From an uncultured Verrucomicrobia subdivision 3 bacterium (lineage in GTDB: Bacteria > Verrucomicrobiota > Verrucomicrobiia > Limisphaerales > UBA11358), in NCBI GenBank assembly GCA_903861445.1, contig CAIOUK010000231.1, positions 1 through 23,234 on the forward strand: 23,234 nt of DNA. Reading direction: 5' to 3'. Of the stretch, positions 1 through 6,213 are shown in pieces. Numbering within the stretch: the stretch's first letter is position 1; every line of letters begins with the position of its first letter. The translations under genes were made by a program, and so were the position numbers. Below the pieces are notes generated by a model. That model was not told the origin of the DNA. It saw only the letters and a program-made list of their open reading frames with translations, and searched no databases.

Positions 1-61
1 ATTTCAGGGAAGAATGATGAATTGGCTCCGAAGAATCAATCCGTTCGTGCGGTTAAATTGA

Positions 62-89
62 TTGACTTCATCGGCCAAAAACCTATGCT
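62..89 (+). promoter_or_regulatory. Putative sigma-70-type promoter of rpsU
   Basis: A TTGACT hexamer at 62-67 is followed after 16 bases by TATGCT at 84-89, matching the -35 and -10 consensus in five and four of six positions. It lies about 70 bases before the rpsU start, leaving a leader of roughly 60 bases. No other gene is recognisable in bases 1-157. The call is by motif only. Confidence 0.4.
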
Positions 90-157
90 CCGCGTTCCTA
101 AATTTATGCGGGAACTGCCAGTGCAGTTGTCCCCGCCCCCGAAAGGAAGTGAGTGTA

Positions 158-355
158 ATGACAGAGATTAAACTGAAAAAAGGCGAACCTGTGGACCGTG
201 CGTTGCGTCGGCTGAAGAAAAAAGTCGATCGCGAAGGCACGCTCAAGATCGTGCGCAGCCGCCGGCAGTTCGAGAAACCGAGCGCCGTCCGCCGTCGCAA
301 GGAAAAGGTCTCCCGCTTCTCCGCCATGCTCGCCGCGCGCCACGCCGACGACTAG
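158..355 (+). CDS. rpsU: 30S ribosomal protein S21
   Basis: This is a 65-residue basic protein of the bS21 family, which sits on the small ribosomal subunit platform near the 16S rRNA 3' end and supports initiation. The N-terminal stretch with KKGEPVDRALRRLKKKVDREG fits the conserved S21 pattern, followed by RRQFEKPSAVRRRKEK and an Arg/Lys-rich tail. The ATG at 158 was chosen because the conserved region starts there and a good Shine-Dalgarno sequence (AAAGGAAG, 142-149) stands 8 bases upstream; the frame is open further upstream but encodes a cysteine-rich, unconserved stretch. The gene is flanked by its own putative promoter and by a strong terminator, so it is probably a single-gene unit. 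Confidence 0.93.
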   Translation: MTEIKLKKGEPVDRALRRLKKKVDREGTLKIVRSRRQFEKPSAVRRRKEKVSRFSAMLAARHADD

Positions 356-376
356 GCCGTGATTTGCATTTTCACC

Positions 377-412
377 ACCGGCGGCATTCGTTAGGATGCC
401 GCCGGTTTTTTT
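377..412 (+). terminator. Intrinsic terminator of rpsU abutting the next start codon
   Basis: ACCGGCGGCAT (377-387) pairs perfectly with ATGCCGCCGGT (396-406) around an 8-base loop, and T residues follow through 412. It is a textbook Rho-independent terminator 21 bases after the rpsU stop codon. The T tract ends exactly where the ATG of the next gene begins (413), so the hairpin occupies the place where a ribosome binding site would be. Confidence 0.85.
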
Positions 413-1324
413 ATGTATTCATTTTCGACCTGCTGGAATTCCGCCCGCCACACCGATGGCCGCGCGATGCTGCGCGAAATCCGCGAGCTGGGCTTTGAAT
501 ATGCCGAATTGAGCCACGGCATCCGCATCAGCCTTGTGCCGGGTATTCTCGAAGCGGTGAACGCGGGCGAAATAAAGATTTCCAGCGTCCACAATTTTTG
601 CCCGTTGCCCGTTGGCGTCACCGGCCCGTCGCCGAATCTCTACGAATTTTCTTCTGACCGCGAGCGCGACCGCCAACTGGCCCTCAAGCACACGCTCGTC
701 ACGCTGGATTTCGCCCAGCGCGTCGGCGCGCAGACTGTCGTGCTGCATTTTGGCAGCATGGACTTGAAGGATTACACCGGCAAACTCAAGGAACTTGTCT
801 CGCGCGGCGAACGCGGCACGCCTAAATTCCAGAAGCTCGTTGTCGAGGCTAGCGCCGCGCGCGAGGCAAAAAAGAAAAAGTTCTATGACCGCTCCCGCGA
901 CATGTTACGCGAATTGGTGGGCGAGGCAAAATTTCGCGGCCTCAAGCTCGGCATCGAAATCCGCGAAGCGGTTGAAGAATTACCCATCGAAACTGATTTT
1001 GCTGCGTTGCTGAAGGAATTTCCCGCGCCAGTCTTTTACTGGCACGACACCGGTCATGCACAGGTCAAACAGGATTTGGGCTTCATCAGCCACGCGCCGC
1101 ACCTGGCGTCGCTGGCAGACCGGCTGGCGGGGTTCCACATCCACGACGTGAAATTTCCTGCGCGCGACCACTTCCCGCCCGGTGGCGGCGATATTGATTT
1201 CGCCTCGTTGAAACCGTTCGTGAAACCGGAGCACATCAAAGTGTTCGAACTCAGTCCCAAAGTTCCGCTCGATTCGGTGCAGCGCGGCGTGGCGCATTTG
1301 AAACGCATCTGGGGCGAGGAATAA
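413..1324 (+). CDS. Xylose-isomerase-like TIM-barrel protein (AP endonuclease 2 family)
   Basis: A 303-residue protein with the pattern of the sugar phosphate isomerase/epimerase superfamily (AP_endonuc_2 fold), whose members use a divalent metal in a TIM barrel. Strand ends carrying likely metal or substrate ligands are visible in order: SSVHNF, VVLHFGSMD, LGIEIRE, YWHDTGHAQ, FHIHDV and VFELSP. The precise reaction cannot be told; sugar epimerases, hydroxypyruvate isomerases and endonuclease IV share the fold. The start at 413 is preferred because the first strand (YSFSTCWNS) is lost with any later start. No Shine-Dalgarno sequence is free, since the rpsU terminator ends at 412. The next gene is convergent, 16 bases away. 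Confidence 0.85.
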   Translation: MYSFSTCWNSARHTDGRAMLREIRELGFEYAELSHGIRISLVPGILEAVNAGEIKISSVHNFCPLPVGVTGPSPNLYEFSSDRERDRQLALKHTLVTLDFAQRVGAQTVVLHFGSMDLKDYTGKLKELVSRGERGTPKFQKLVVEASAAREAKKKKFYDRSRDMLRELVGEAKFRGLKLGIEIREAVEELPIETDFAALLKEFPAPVFYWHDTGHAQVKQDLGFISHAPHLASLADRLAGFHIHDVKFPARDHFPPGGGDIDFASLKPFVKPEHIKVFELSPKVPLDSVQRGVAHLKRIWGEE

Positions 1325-1340
1325 AATTGGTTAAGCCAAA

Positions 1341-2798
1341 TTATTTTGGCAACGCTCCCCGCCAACCCGCCCACCACTGCGCCGTCAATTTTTCAACGAG
1401 TGCTTGGTTGGCAGCGACATGGACAACGTTTGTGTTTTCCTGCGGGTCAGTCTGATGATCGTAAAGTTCCACCGCATCCACCTTGGAGTGATCTTTGCTA
1501 TCTACCCAGCGGGTGAGACGATAGCGGTCGGTGCGCATGGTGTAGCCCATGAGATTTTTGTTGCCGACTTTGCGCGGATACTGGCTGAACGCTGCGGTCT
1601 TCCAGACTTTTTGCGGATCATCCAGCAATGGCTTGAAACTCGTGCCTTCGAGCGTTTTCGGCAAAGTCAGGCCAGCCAGTTCGGCGAGGGTCGGATAAAC
1701 ATCCACGAATTCCACCAATGCCATCGTGTGTTGTCCGGCTTGGGCCATGCCGGGAACGTAGATTATCAACGGTGCATGGGTATCGTTCTCTACGTTGGTA
1801 TGCTTGGCCCAAGCCTGATGTTCGCCAAGTTTCCAGCCGTGATCGCCCCAGAGAATCACAATGGTGTTGGTGCTCAACCCCTGCCGCTCCAGTTCGTCCA
1901 AGACGCGTCCCACCTGTGCATCCACATAGCTGACGCAGGCGTAATAACCGAGTTTCAACTTCCGCGCAAAATCCTCCGGGAACGGATACACCGTCGGCAC
2001 GCCGGAATAGGCTCTTACTTCATCGCCTCGAACCACGGCATATTTGGGTGCGCCCACCGGATAAAATGGATTGGGGGCTGGCGGGATTTTAGCGGCGTCG
2101 TAGAGATCAAAATATTTTTTTGGCGCGTTGAAGGGTAGATGCGGCTTGATAAAACCGACTGCCAGAAAAAATGGCTGCTGTGGTTTGCCCTTCAACTCTT
2201 GCAACGCCTTCACCGCCATGTCGGCCAGTTCCCCATCGTGCAGGCAATTGTCTGGCCCGTTCACCTCTTCCACCACCGGGCCGCGCCCATTTTTAGACAA
2301 CTGAACTTTGGGGGCGTCCGGATCTTCTGTCCGTGGTCCGGCTCCGTGGGGCGCTTTGGGAAAGAGCGTCGGCACCGACCAGGAAGCCGGATCGTCCAAG
2401 CCGTGGTGATAGATTTTCCCCATCGCTTCCGTGAAGTAGCCGTTGTTTTTAAAGAGCTGCGGCAAGGTAACAATGTCCGGCTGGGCTTTGCGAAAATGCG
2501 TGTTCAAATCCCACACCTTGGTCGTATCTGGTCGCGTGCCGGTCAGCAAGCTGGTTCGCGAAGGCGAGCAAACCGCCTGCTGGCAATAGGCGCGGTCAAA
2601 TAGCATTGCCCGCCGGGCGAACCGGTCAATGTTCGGGCTTTGAACCACCGGCACACCATAACAGCCCAGTTCCGGCCGCAGATCATCAATTGCGATGAAG
2701 AGAATGTTCGGTTTGGCTGGAAGATTCGCCGCGCCCGCGTGAGTCAAACCCAGCAGGCCAAAGCAAATCATCCAATGTTTTACAGCGGTTGATTTCAT
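1341..2798 (-). CDS. Secreted sulfatase, iduronate-2-sulfatase-like
   Basis: A 485-residue arylsulfatase-superfamily enzyme (S1 family), resembling iduronate-2-sulfatases, which remove sulfate esters from glycans. An N-terminal hydrophobic segment (WMICFGLLGLTHAGAA) is a likely signal peptide, so it should act in the periplasm or outside. PNILFIAIDDLRPELGCYG carries the metal-binding Asp pair (D38, D39), and AVCSPSRTSLLTG carries the C-x-P-S-R formylglycine site (C77). WGDHGWKLGEH and a C-terminal NxxxxP-like block follow. Cys-type sulfatases need a maturation enzyme (FGE or anSME), which is not in this window. The ATG at 2798 gives a clean signal peptide; a start at 2843 would add 15 residues. 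Its substrate cannot be told; such genes are abundant in glycan-degrading Verrucomicrobiota. Confidence 0.9.
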   Translation of the reverse strand: MKSTAVKHWMICFGLLGLTHAGAANLPAKPNILFIAIDDLRPELGCYGVPVVQSPNIDRFARRAMLFDRAYCQQAVCSPSRTSLLTGTRPDTTKVWDLNTHFRKAQPDIVTLPQLFKNNGYFTEAMGKIYHHGLDDPASWSVPTLFPKAPHGAGPRTEDPDAPKVQLSKNGRGPVVEEVNGPDNCLHDGELADMAVKALQELKGKPQQPFFLAVGFIKPHLPFNAPKKYFDLYDAAKIPPAPNPFYPVGAPKYAVVRGDEVRAYSGVPTVYPFPEDFARKLKLGYYACVSYVDAQVGRVLDELERQGLSTNTIVILWGDHGWKLGEHQAWAKHTNVENDTHAPLIIYVPGMAQAGQHTMALVEFVDVYPTLAELAGLTLPKTLEGTSFKPLLDDPQKVWKTAAFSQYPRKVGNKNLMGYTMRTDRYRLTRWVDSKDHSKVDAVELYDHQTDPQENTNVVHVAANQALVEKLTAQWWAGWRGALPK

Positions 2799-2934
2799 GG
2801 AAAATTTTGGAATCGCGCGCCGGTCTTTGGCGCGCAGTAGCAATGTTCTTTATCGGGTAAAAGTTTTTTTGGTGATTCGTCCAAATAATTCACAATCCGC
2901 CATCGCATATCAAGGCGATAGGCTTTCAAAATAA

Positions 2935-2958
2935 CTTTGCGCCTTTGCGTCTTTGCGT
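2935..2958. repeat. Three tandem copies of an 8-base unit (CTTTGCGY)
   Basis: CTTTGCGC (2935-2942) is followed by CTTTGCGT (2943-2950) and CTTTGCGT (2951-2958). It lies in the 172-base gap between the divergent sulfatase and nucleotidyltransferase genes and ends 12 bases before the latter's start. Similar CTTTGCG arrays are familiar as dispersed repeats in several bacterial genomes (from memory). Nothing else recognisable was found in the gap. Confidence 0.75.
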
Positions 2959-2970
2959 GAGAATGACTTT

Positions 2971-4374
2971 GTGAATTCAACGCGCGAAACCGCCAAAGAA
3001 ATTGTTGCCCGTTTGCAACACGCGGGCTTCGCCGCGTTCTGGGTGGGCGGTTGTGTGCGCGATTTTTTGCTGGGGCGCGAACCGCAGGATTTTGACATCG
3101 CCACGGACGCCAAGCCGGAGCAGGTTGAAAAACTTTTCCACAAAACCATTCCCGTCGGCAAAAAATTCGGCGTCATCATCGTGGTCGAAGACGGGCAGCA
3201 ATTTCAGGTGGCCACGTTTCGCGCCGAGGCGGATTACCAGGACGGGCGGCGTCCAGAGAAAGTGGAATTCGCCAACGCTGAAGCCGACGCCGTGCGCCGC
3301 GACTTCACGGTAAACGGACTTTTCTACGACCCGCTCACGAAAAAAATCCACGACTGGGTTGGCGGCGAAAAAGATTTGCGTGCGAAAATCATCCGCACCA
3401 TCGGCAAGCCGGAAGAACGCTTTGGCGAGGATCATCTGCGGCTGCTGCGCGCCGTGCGCTTCGCTGTGCAATTGGGTTTCCAAATCGAGCCGCAGACGTT
3501 TGCCGCCATCCAATCGCTCGCGCCGAAAATCAAACTTATCAGCGCCGAGCGCGTGCGGGATGAACTGATAAAACTGTTTGCGCCGCCCGAAGCGGGTAGG
3601 GCGGGCAGTCCTCTGCCCGCCGCACATTTGCCAGCAGACGACGGCGCGCACGGAGTGACTCGCCCTACCAGTTCCGCCGCGCGCGGTTTGGTTCTGCTGC
3701 GCGACAGCGGCTTGCTGGAACACATTTTGCCGGAGCTGGCGGCGACGATTCATTGCGAGCAATCGCCGGACTATCACCCCGAAGGCAGCGTGTTCAACCA
3801 CATTTGTTTGATGCTTGAAAAAATGCCGGCGGACGCAAACGAGTTGCTGCCGTGGGCGGTGTTGTTGCACGACATCGCCAAGCCGGTGACGGCGGAAAAA
3901 GATTTGGCGACGGGTAAAATTCATTTCTACGGCCATGAAAAAGTGGGCGCGGAGATGGCGGAAGAAATTTTGCGGCGGCTGAAATTTTCCAATCGGCAGA
4001 TGGAAGAAATCGTGGCGTGCGTGCGCCATCATATGCAGTTCAAGGACGTGAAGCTGATGCGGAAGGCGACGCTGCGGCGGCTGCTCCTGCGCGAGACGTT
4101 TCCGCTGGAACTGGAATTGCACCGGCTGGATTCCCTCGGCTCGCACGGCGATCTGGCGCACTACGATTTCTGCGTGGCGGCGGCGGAAGAATTGAAGCAA
4201 CAGCCGGAAATCCTGCCGCCGCTGTTGACCGGCGACGATTTGCTGGCGCTCGGCGTCCCGCGCGGGAAACGGATTGGCGAACTGCTGCACGAACTACGCG
4301 ACCAACAACTGGCGGAGGAAATCAAATCAGCGGACGCGGCGCGGGCGTGGATAAAACGGATGCTGGCTCAATAA
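2971..4374 (+). CDS. cca: CCA-adding-type tRNA nucleotidyltransferase / poly(A) polymerase family with HD domain
   Basis: The 467-residue protein belongs to the class II nucleotidyltransferase family that adds CCA to tRNA 3' ends (or A tails to RNA). FWVGGCVRDFLLG and DFDIAT (metal Asp D40 and D42) form the catalytic head; RRDFTVNGLFYD, RLLRAVRFA and the ERVRDEL helix follow. A C-terminal HD-type domain begins near residue 260, with LLHDIAKP (H300, D301), GHE and RHH. Residues 209-233 (APPEA|GRAGSPL...RPT|SSAARG) are foreign: they are encoded exactly by a 75-base palindromic element. The GTG at 2971 is preferred; the TTG at 2953 lies inside the CTTTGCGT repeat. CCA-adding and A-adding members cannot be separated by eye. 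The following gene is convergent. Confidence 0.9.
   Translation: MNSTRETAKEIVARLQHAGFAAFWVGGCVRDFLLGREPQDFDIATDAKPEQVEKLFHKTIPVGKKFGVIIVVEDGQQFQVATFRAEADYQDGRRPEKVEFANAEADAVRRDFTVNGLFYDPLTKKIHDWVGGEKDLRAKIIRTIGKPEERFGEDHLRLLRAVRFAVQLGFQIEPQTFAAIQSLAPKIKLISAERVRDELIKLFAPPEAGRAGSPLPAAHLPADDGAHGVTRPTSSAARGLVLLRDSGLLEHILPELAATIHCEQSPDYHPEGSVFNHICLMLEKMPADANELLPWAVLLHDIAKPVTAEKDLATGKIHFYGHEKVGAEMAEEILRRLKFSNRQMEEIVACVRHHMQFKDVKLMRKATLRRLLLRETFPLELELHRLDSLGSHGDLAHYDFCVAAAEELKQQPEILPPLLTGDDLLALGVPRGKRIGELLHELRDQQLAEEIKSADAARAWIKRMLAQ
3595..3669. repeat. 75-base palindromic element inserted in frame in the nucleotidyltransferase gene
   Basis: The ends are perfect inverted repeats: GGTAGGGCG (3595-3603) and CGCCCTACC (3661-3669). 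Inside, GGCGGGCAG (3600-3608) pairs with CTGCCCGCC (3613-3621) around a TCCT loop. The element is exactly 25 codons, starts in codon phase 1 and has no stop in the host frame. It encodes residues 209-233, between the nucleotidyltransferase core and the HD-type domain. A shorter relative with the same GGTAGGGCGG head is at 20229-20254. Confidence 0.8.
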
Positions 4375-4383
4375 GTCGTTTTG

Positions 4384-4398
4384 CAGCCTATTAGGCTG
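4384..4398. terminator. Possible weak bidirectional terminator
   Basis: A perfect 15-base palindrome, CAGCCTA-T-TAGGCTG, lies in the 34-base gap between the convergent nucleotidyltransferase and lipoprotein genes. The stem is short and only a TTTT on the upstream side is present, so termination on either strand is only a possibility. Confidence 0.3.
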
Positions 4399-4408
4399 TT
4401 AGGCAGCG

Positions 4409-4852
4409 TCATAGGTGTGTCTTTGGCTGCATCTCATCTGTATAAAGCTCCAACCTAACTTTTGGGGCAATAGGTGGTGGAGTGCCTCTATCTGGAATCT
4501 GGATACGCTTGGTGAATGCAACTGTCATAATGCGCCAAGGGCAATTATACATACCAATCACGCTAAATCTAAATGATGACTTGGATGCAACAGGAACCAA
4601 ATCTCGCCACTCGCCAATCTGCTGCGGTCGGTGAGAAATCCAATTTGTGGCACAATCTGAGCAATTTGGCGTCGCATGAAACTCCTGCCGAATACAAATC
4701 GGCAAAATATAAATCTCATGCTCGCTCGAATTGGTGATGACGCAAACGGTGTTCGTGACCTGATAGCTCTCGACGTAGAACCTGACATCGCTGGCGATAC
4801 ACGAGCCAATGACGGCAAGAAGCAGAAAACAAAATGTTGTGATGAATTTCAT
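4409..4852 (-). CDS. Small putative secreted lipoprotein, unknown function
   Basis: A 147-residue protein that I do not recognise. It starts with a short hydrophobic signal (MKFITTFCFLLLAVIGSC), and IGSC at residues 15-18 fits a lipobox, so it may be lipidated at C18; a plain signal peptide cleaved after ALA-like IAS is the alternative. The mature part is short and beta-rich in appearance, with six further cysteines or so including CSDC, and ends in a Pro-rich tail region. The gene is visibly more AT-rich than its neighbours, which suggests a lineage-specific or acquired gene. No Shine-Dalgarno sequence is evident. It lies downstream of the glycosyltransferase on the same strand but 247 bases away, so it is probably transcribed separately. 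Confidence 0.6.
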   Translation of the reverse strand: MKFITTFCFLLLAVIGSCIASDVRFYVESYQVTNTVCVITNSSEHEIYILPICIRQEFHATPNCSDCATNWISHRPQQIGEWRDLVPVASKSSFRFSVIGMYNCPWRIMTVAFTKRIQIPDRGTPPPIAPKVRLELYTDEMQPKTHL

Positions 4853-5025
4853 GCGTGGTCGAGCCGCCTATAATTTAAGTAGGCCGCAGTGTTTGTGGCC
4901 TGTAAACTTTAATGAATTTAAGGCTGCGTGGCAGGTAAATAATTGTCCAGCATAATTTCCCAACAGAAATAGTCAGCGATTTTTTTCAAGCGTAAGTCGT
5001 TTGCAGAATGAGAAAGTTTATGTGT

Positions 5026-5094
5026 CGCGCGAAGGATGCGAAGAAGGCCGAAGGGAGAATGTTTTTCCTTCGCTGCCGTCGCGGTCTTCGCGCG
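5026..5094. repeat. 69-base palindromic element after the glycosyltransferase stop
   Basis: CGCGCGAAG (5026-5034) and CTTCGCGCG (5086-5094) are perfect 9-base inverted ends. A nested pair, CGAAGG (5049-5054) and CCTTCG (5067-5072), lies inside. It sits 5 bases beyond the glycosyltransferase stop codon (5100-5102), so on the minus strand it could also serve as a transcript 3' end. The rest of the gap 4853-5099 holds nothing I can identify. Confidence 0.6.
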
Positions 5095-5099
5095 AAAAA

Positions 5100-5474
5100 T
5101 CAAACGAGCAATTTTTCCACGCGCGCGAGCACGGTGGCGGGCGAAAGGTCGCGCAGACATTTGTCCGTTTCCGCGATGGCGCAACGCGACGACAGGCAGG
5201 GCGAGCAGGGGAGGTCGAGGCGCAAAACATTTGCCAACTGGCCGTAAGGGCCGGTGCGTTCGGGCGCGGTCGGACCAAAGAGCGCGACGAGCGGCTTGCC
5301 CAGCGCGGCGGCGACGTGCATGGGGCCGGTGTCGTTGGTGACGAGCAGATCGCCGCGGCGCACCCACTCGATCATTTCCGGCAGCGTGGTGGTGCCGCAG
5401 AGGTTCAAAACTTTTTCGGGCGCAACCCGGAAAATAAATTCTCCGAGCGTGGCGTCGTCTTTGCCGCCGAGCAC
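5100..5474 (-). CDS. Heptosyltransferase-like GT9 glycosyltransferase, C-terminal part (frame-shifted)
   Basis: This frame carries the second half of a GT9 (WaaC/WaaF-like) ADP-heptose transferase. VTNDTGPMHVAAALGKPLVALFGPTAPERTGPYG is cut here for length but is the diagnostic nucleotide-sugar site: NDTGPMH, then GKP, then FGPT. Coding in this frame really begins at the poly-A tract (plus-strand T run 5494-5501), where it joins the N-terminal part at 5405-6112; the GTG at 5474 is only the first formal start. Adding one A to the tract would give a continuous protein of about 337 residues, a normal length for the family. It is unlikely to work alone, because the N-terminal acceptor domain would be missing. 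Confidence 0.75.
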   Translation of the reverse strand: MLGGKDDATLGEFIFRVAPEKVLNLCGTTTLPEMIEWVRRGDLLVTNDTGPMHVAAALGKPLVALFGPTAPERTGPYGQLANVLRLDLPCSPCLSSRCAIAETDKCLRDLSPATVLARVEKLLV

Positions 5475-6112
5475 GGCGAACCGGGCGGTGGGATTTTTTT
5501 TGCGAGCGCGCTGACGAGTTCGGCGAAGGATTGCGCCGGCCAGCGTTTGTTTTTCCAGCGCGCGCCGGGCTGGAGCAAAATTAGTTTTGAGTTTTGAGTT
5601 TTAAGTTTTGAGTTGATGGCGGCGGAAATTTCCGGGCGTTCCGGCAACCATTCAAAATCCTTGTGGACGGGCACGCCGAGCGGCGGTAGCACGGAGAGAT
5701 ACCAATCCACGGCGTGGGTGTGAAAACTTTTGCGCGGCACGGCGAGGTCGTAAAAGCCGCGCGCGCCCTCGCGAACTTCGTCGAGGCCGACGAGAAATTT
5801 CCCGCGTGCGAGCCAGGCAAAGGTGGCGCTGCGCAACAGGCTTTGCAGATCAATGACGAGGTCGAAATTTTGTTCGCGCAGCCAGCGGATGCTGCGGAGC
5901 ATTTCGGGCCAGTGTTGCGGTTTGGCCCAGCGTTTACGCTCGAAATGGACGATGCCGGTCAAATCAGGATCGCCAGCGATAAGCGGCGCGAGAGCGGAAT
6001 CAATCCACCAAAAAATTTCAGCGGTGGGATAATGCCGTTTCAGCAAACGCAGCACGGGCAGGGCGTGGATGACATCGCCGAGCGAGCTGGGTTTGAGAAT
6101 GAGGATTTTCAA
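5405..6112 (-). CDS. Heptosyltransferase-like GT9 glycosyltransferase, N-terminal part (frame-shifted)
   Basis: The N-terminus MKILILKPSSLGDVIHALPVLRLL is the hallmark of GT9 heptosyltransferases, which transfer heptose to lipid A-core or related glycans on the cytoplasmic face of the inner membrane. The first Rossmann domain runs to about residue 165. A heptanucleotide repeat encodes residues 167-177 at the hinge, and the second domain opens with LILLQPGARWKNKRWP. After SALAKK the frame is lost at eight A's; the remaining residues (IPPPGSPCSAAK...) do not belong to the family, and the true continuation is in the other frame down to 5100. The start codon is TTG at 6112, the only choice because an in-frame TAA lies two codons upstream. 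The phosphoesterase lies upstream on the same strand, separated by a repeat. Confidence 0.8.
   Translation of the reverse strand: MKILILKPSSLGDVIHALPVLRLLKRHYPTAEIFWWIDSALAPLIAGDPDLTGIVHFERKRWAKPQHWPEMLRSIRWLREQNFDLVIDLQSLLRSATFAWLARGKFLVGLDEVREGARGFYDLAVPRKSFHTHAVDWYLSVLPPLGVPVHKDFEWLPERPEISAAINSKLKTQNSKLILLQPGARWKNKRWPAQSFAELVSALAKKIPPPGSPCSAAKTTPRSENLFSGLRPKKF
5583..5614. repeat. Heptanucleotide tandem repeat in the glycosyltransferase hinge
   Basis: Four units AGTTTTG (5583-5589, 5590-5596, 5597-5603 as AGTTTTA, 5604-5610) plus AGTT make 32 bases. On the coding (minus) strand they encode NSKLKTQNSKL, a seven-residue period from three 7-base units. The insert lies between the two Rossmann domains. 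A repeat of identical architecture lies in gcvP at 21764-21795. Confidence 0.85.
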
Positions 6113-6118
6113 TTTTTA

Positions 6119-6209
6119 AGCCACAGATGGACACAGATGGACACAGATGGACACAGATTGAAAAATTGGCTGGTTCGCAAATTAAAATTATCTGTGAAAA
6201 TCTGTGGCT
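6119..6209. repeat. 91-base element with inverted ends and a 12-base tandem repeat
   Basis: AGCCACAGAT (6119-6128) and ATCTGTGGCT (6200-6209) are perfect 10-base inverted ends. Next to the left end the 12-base unit ACAGATGGACAC occurs three times. The element fills almost the whole 101-base gap between the phosphoesterase stop and the glycosyltransferase start, so if it folds in RNA it would precede the latter's TTG start. A diverged relative in the opposite sense is at 20269-20302. Confidence 0.8.
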
Positions 6210-6213
6210 GGAA

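Noticed and set aside
1404..2603. Plus-strand frames at 1404-2138 and 2139-2603
   Set aside because: Both are opposite the sulfatase, which is clearly coding on the minus strand with intact active-site motifs.
2953..2970. Earlier TTG start for the nucleotidyltransferase
   Set aside because: It lies inside the CTTTGCGT repeat and would add six unconserved residues. The GTG at 2971 is more likely.
2977..4290. 437-residue open frame on the minus strand
   Set aside because: It lies fully opposite the nucleotidyltransferase gene, has a biased Arg/Gln/Phe composition and no recognisable motif. It is a mirror of high-GC codon use on the other strand.
4918..5367. 149-residue minus-strand frame
   Set aside because: It overlaps the glycosyltransferase C-terminal part in another frame, is extremely Arg-rich and contains no family motif.
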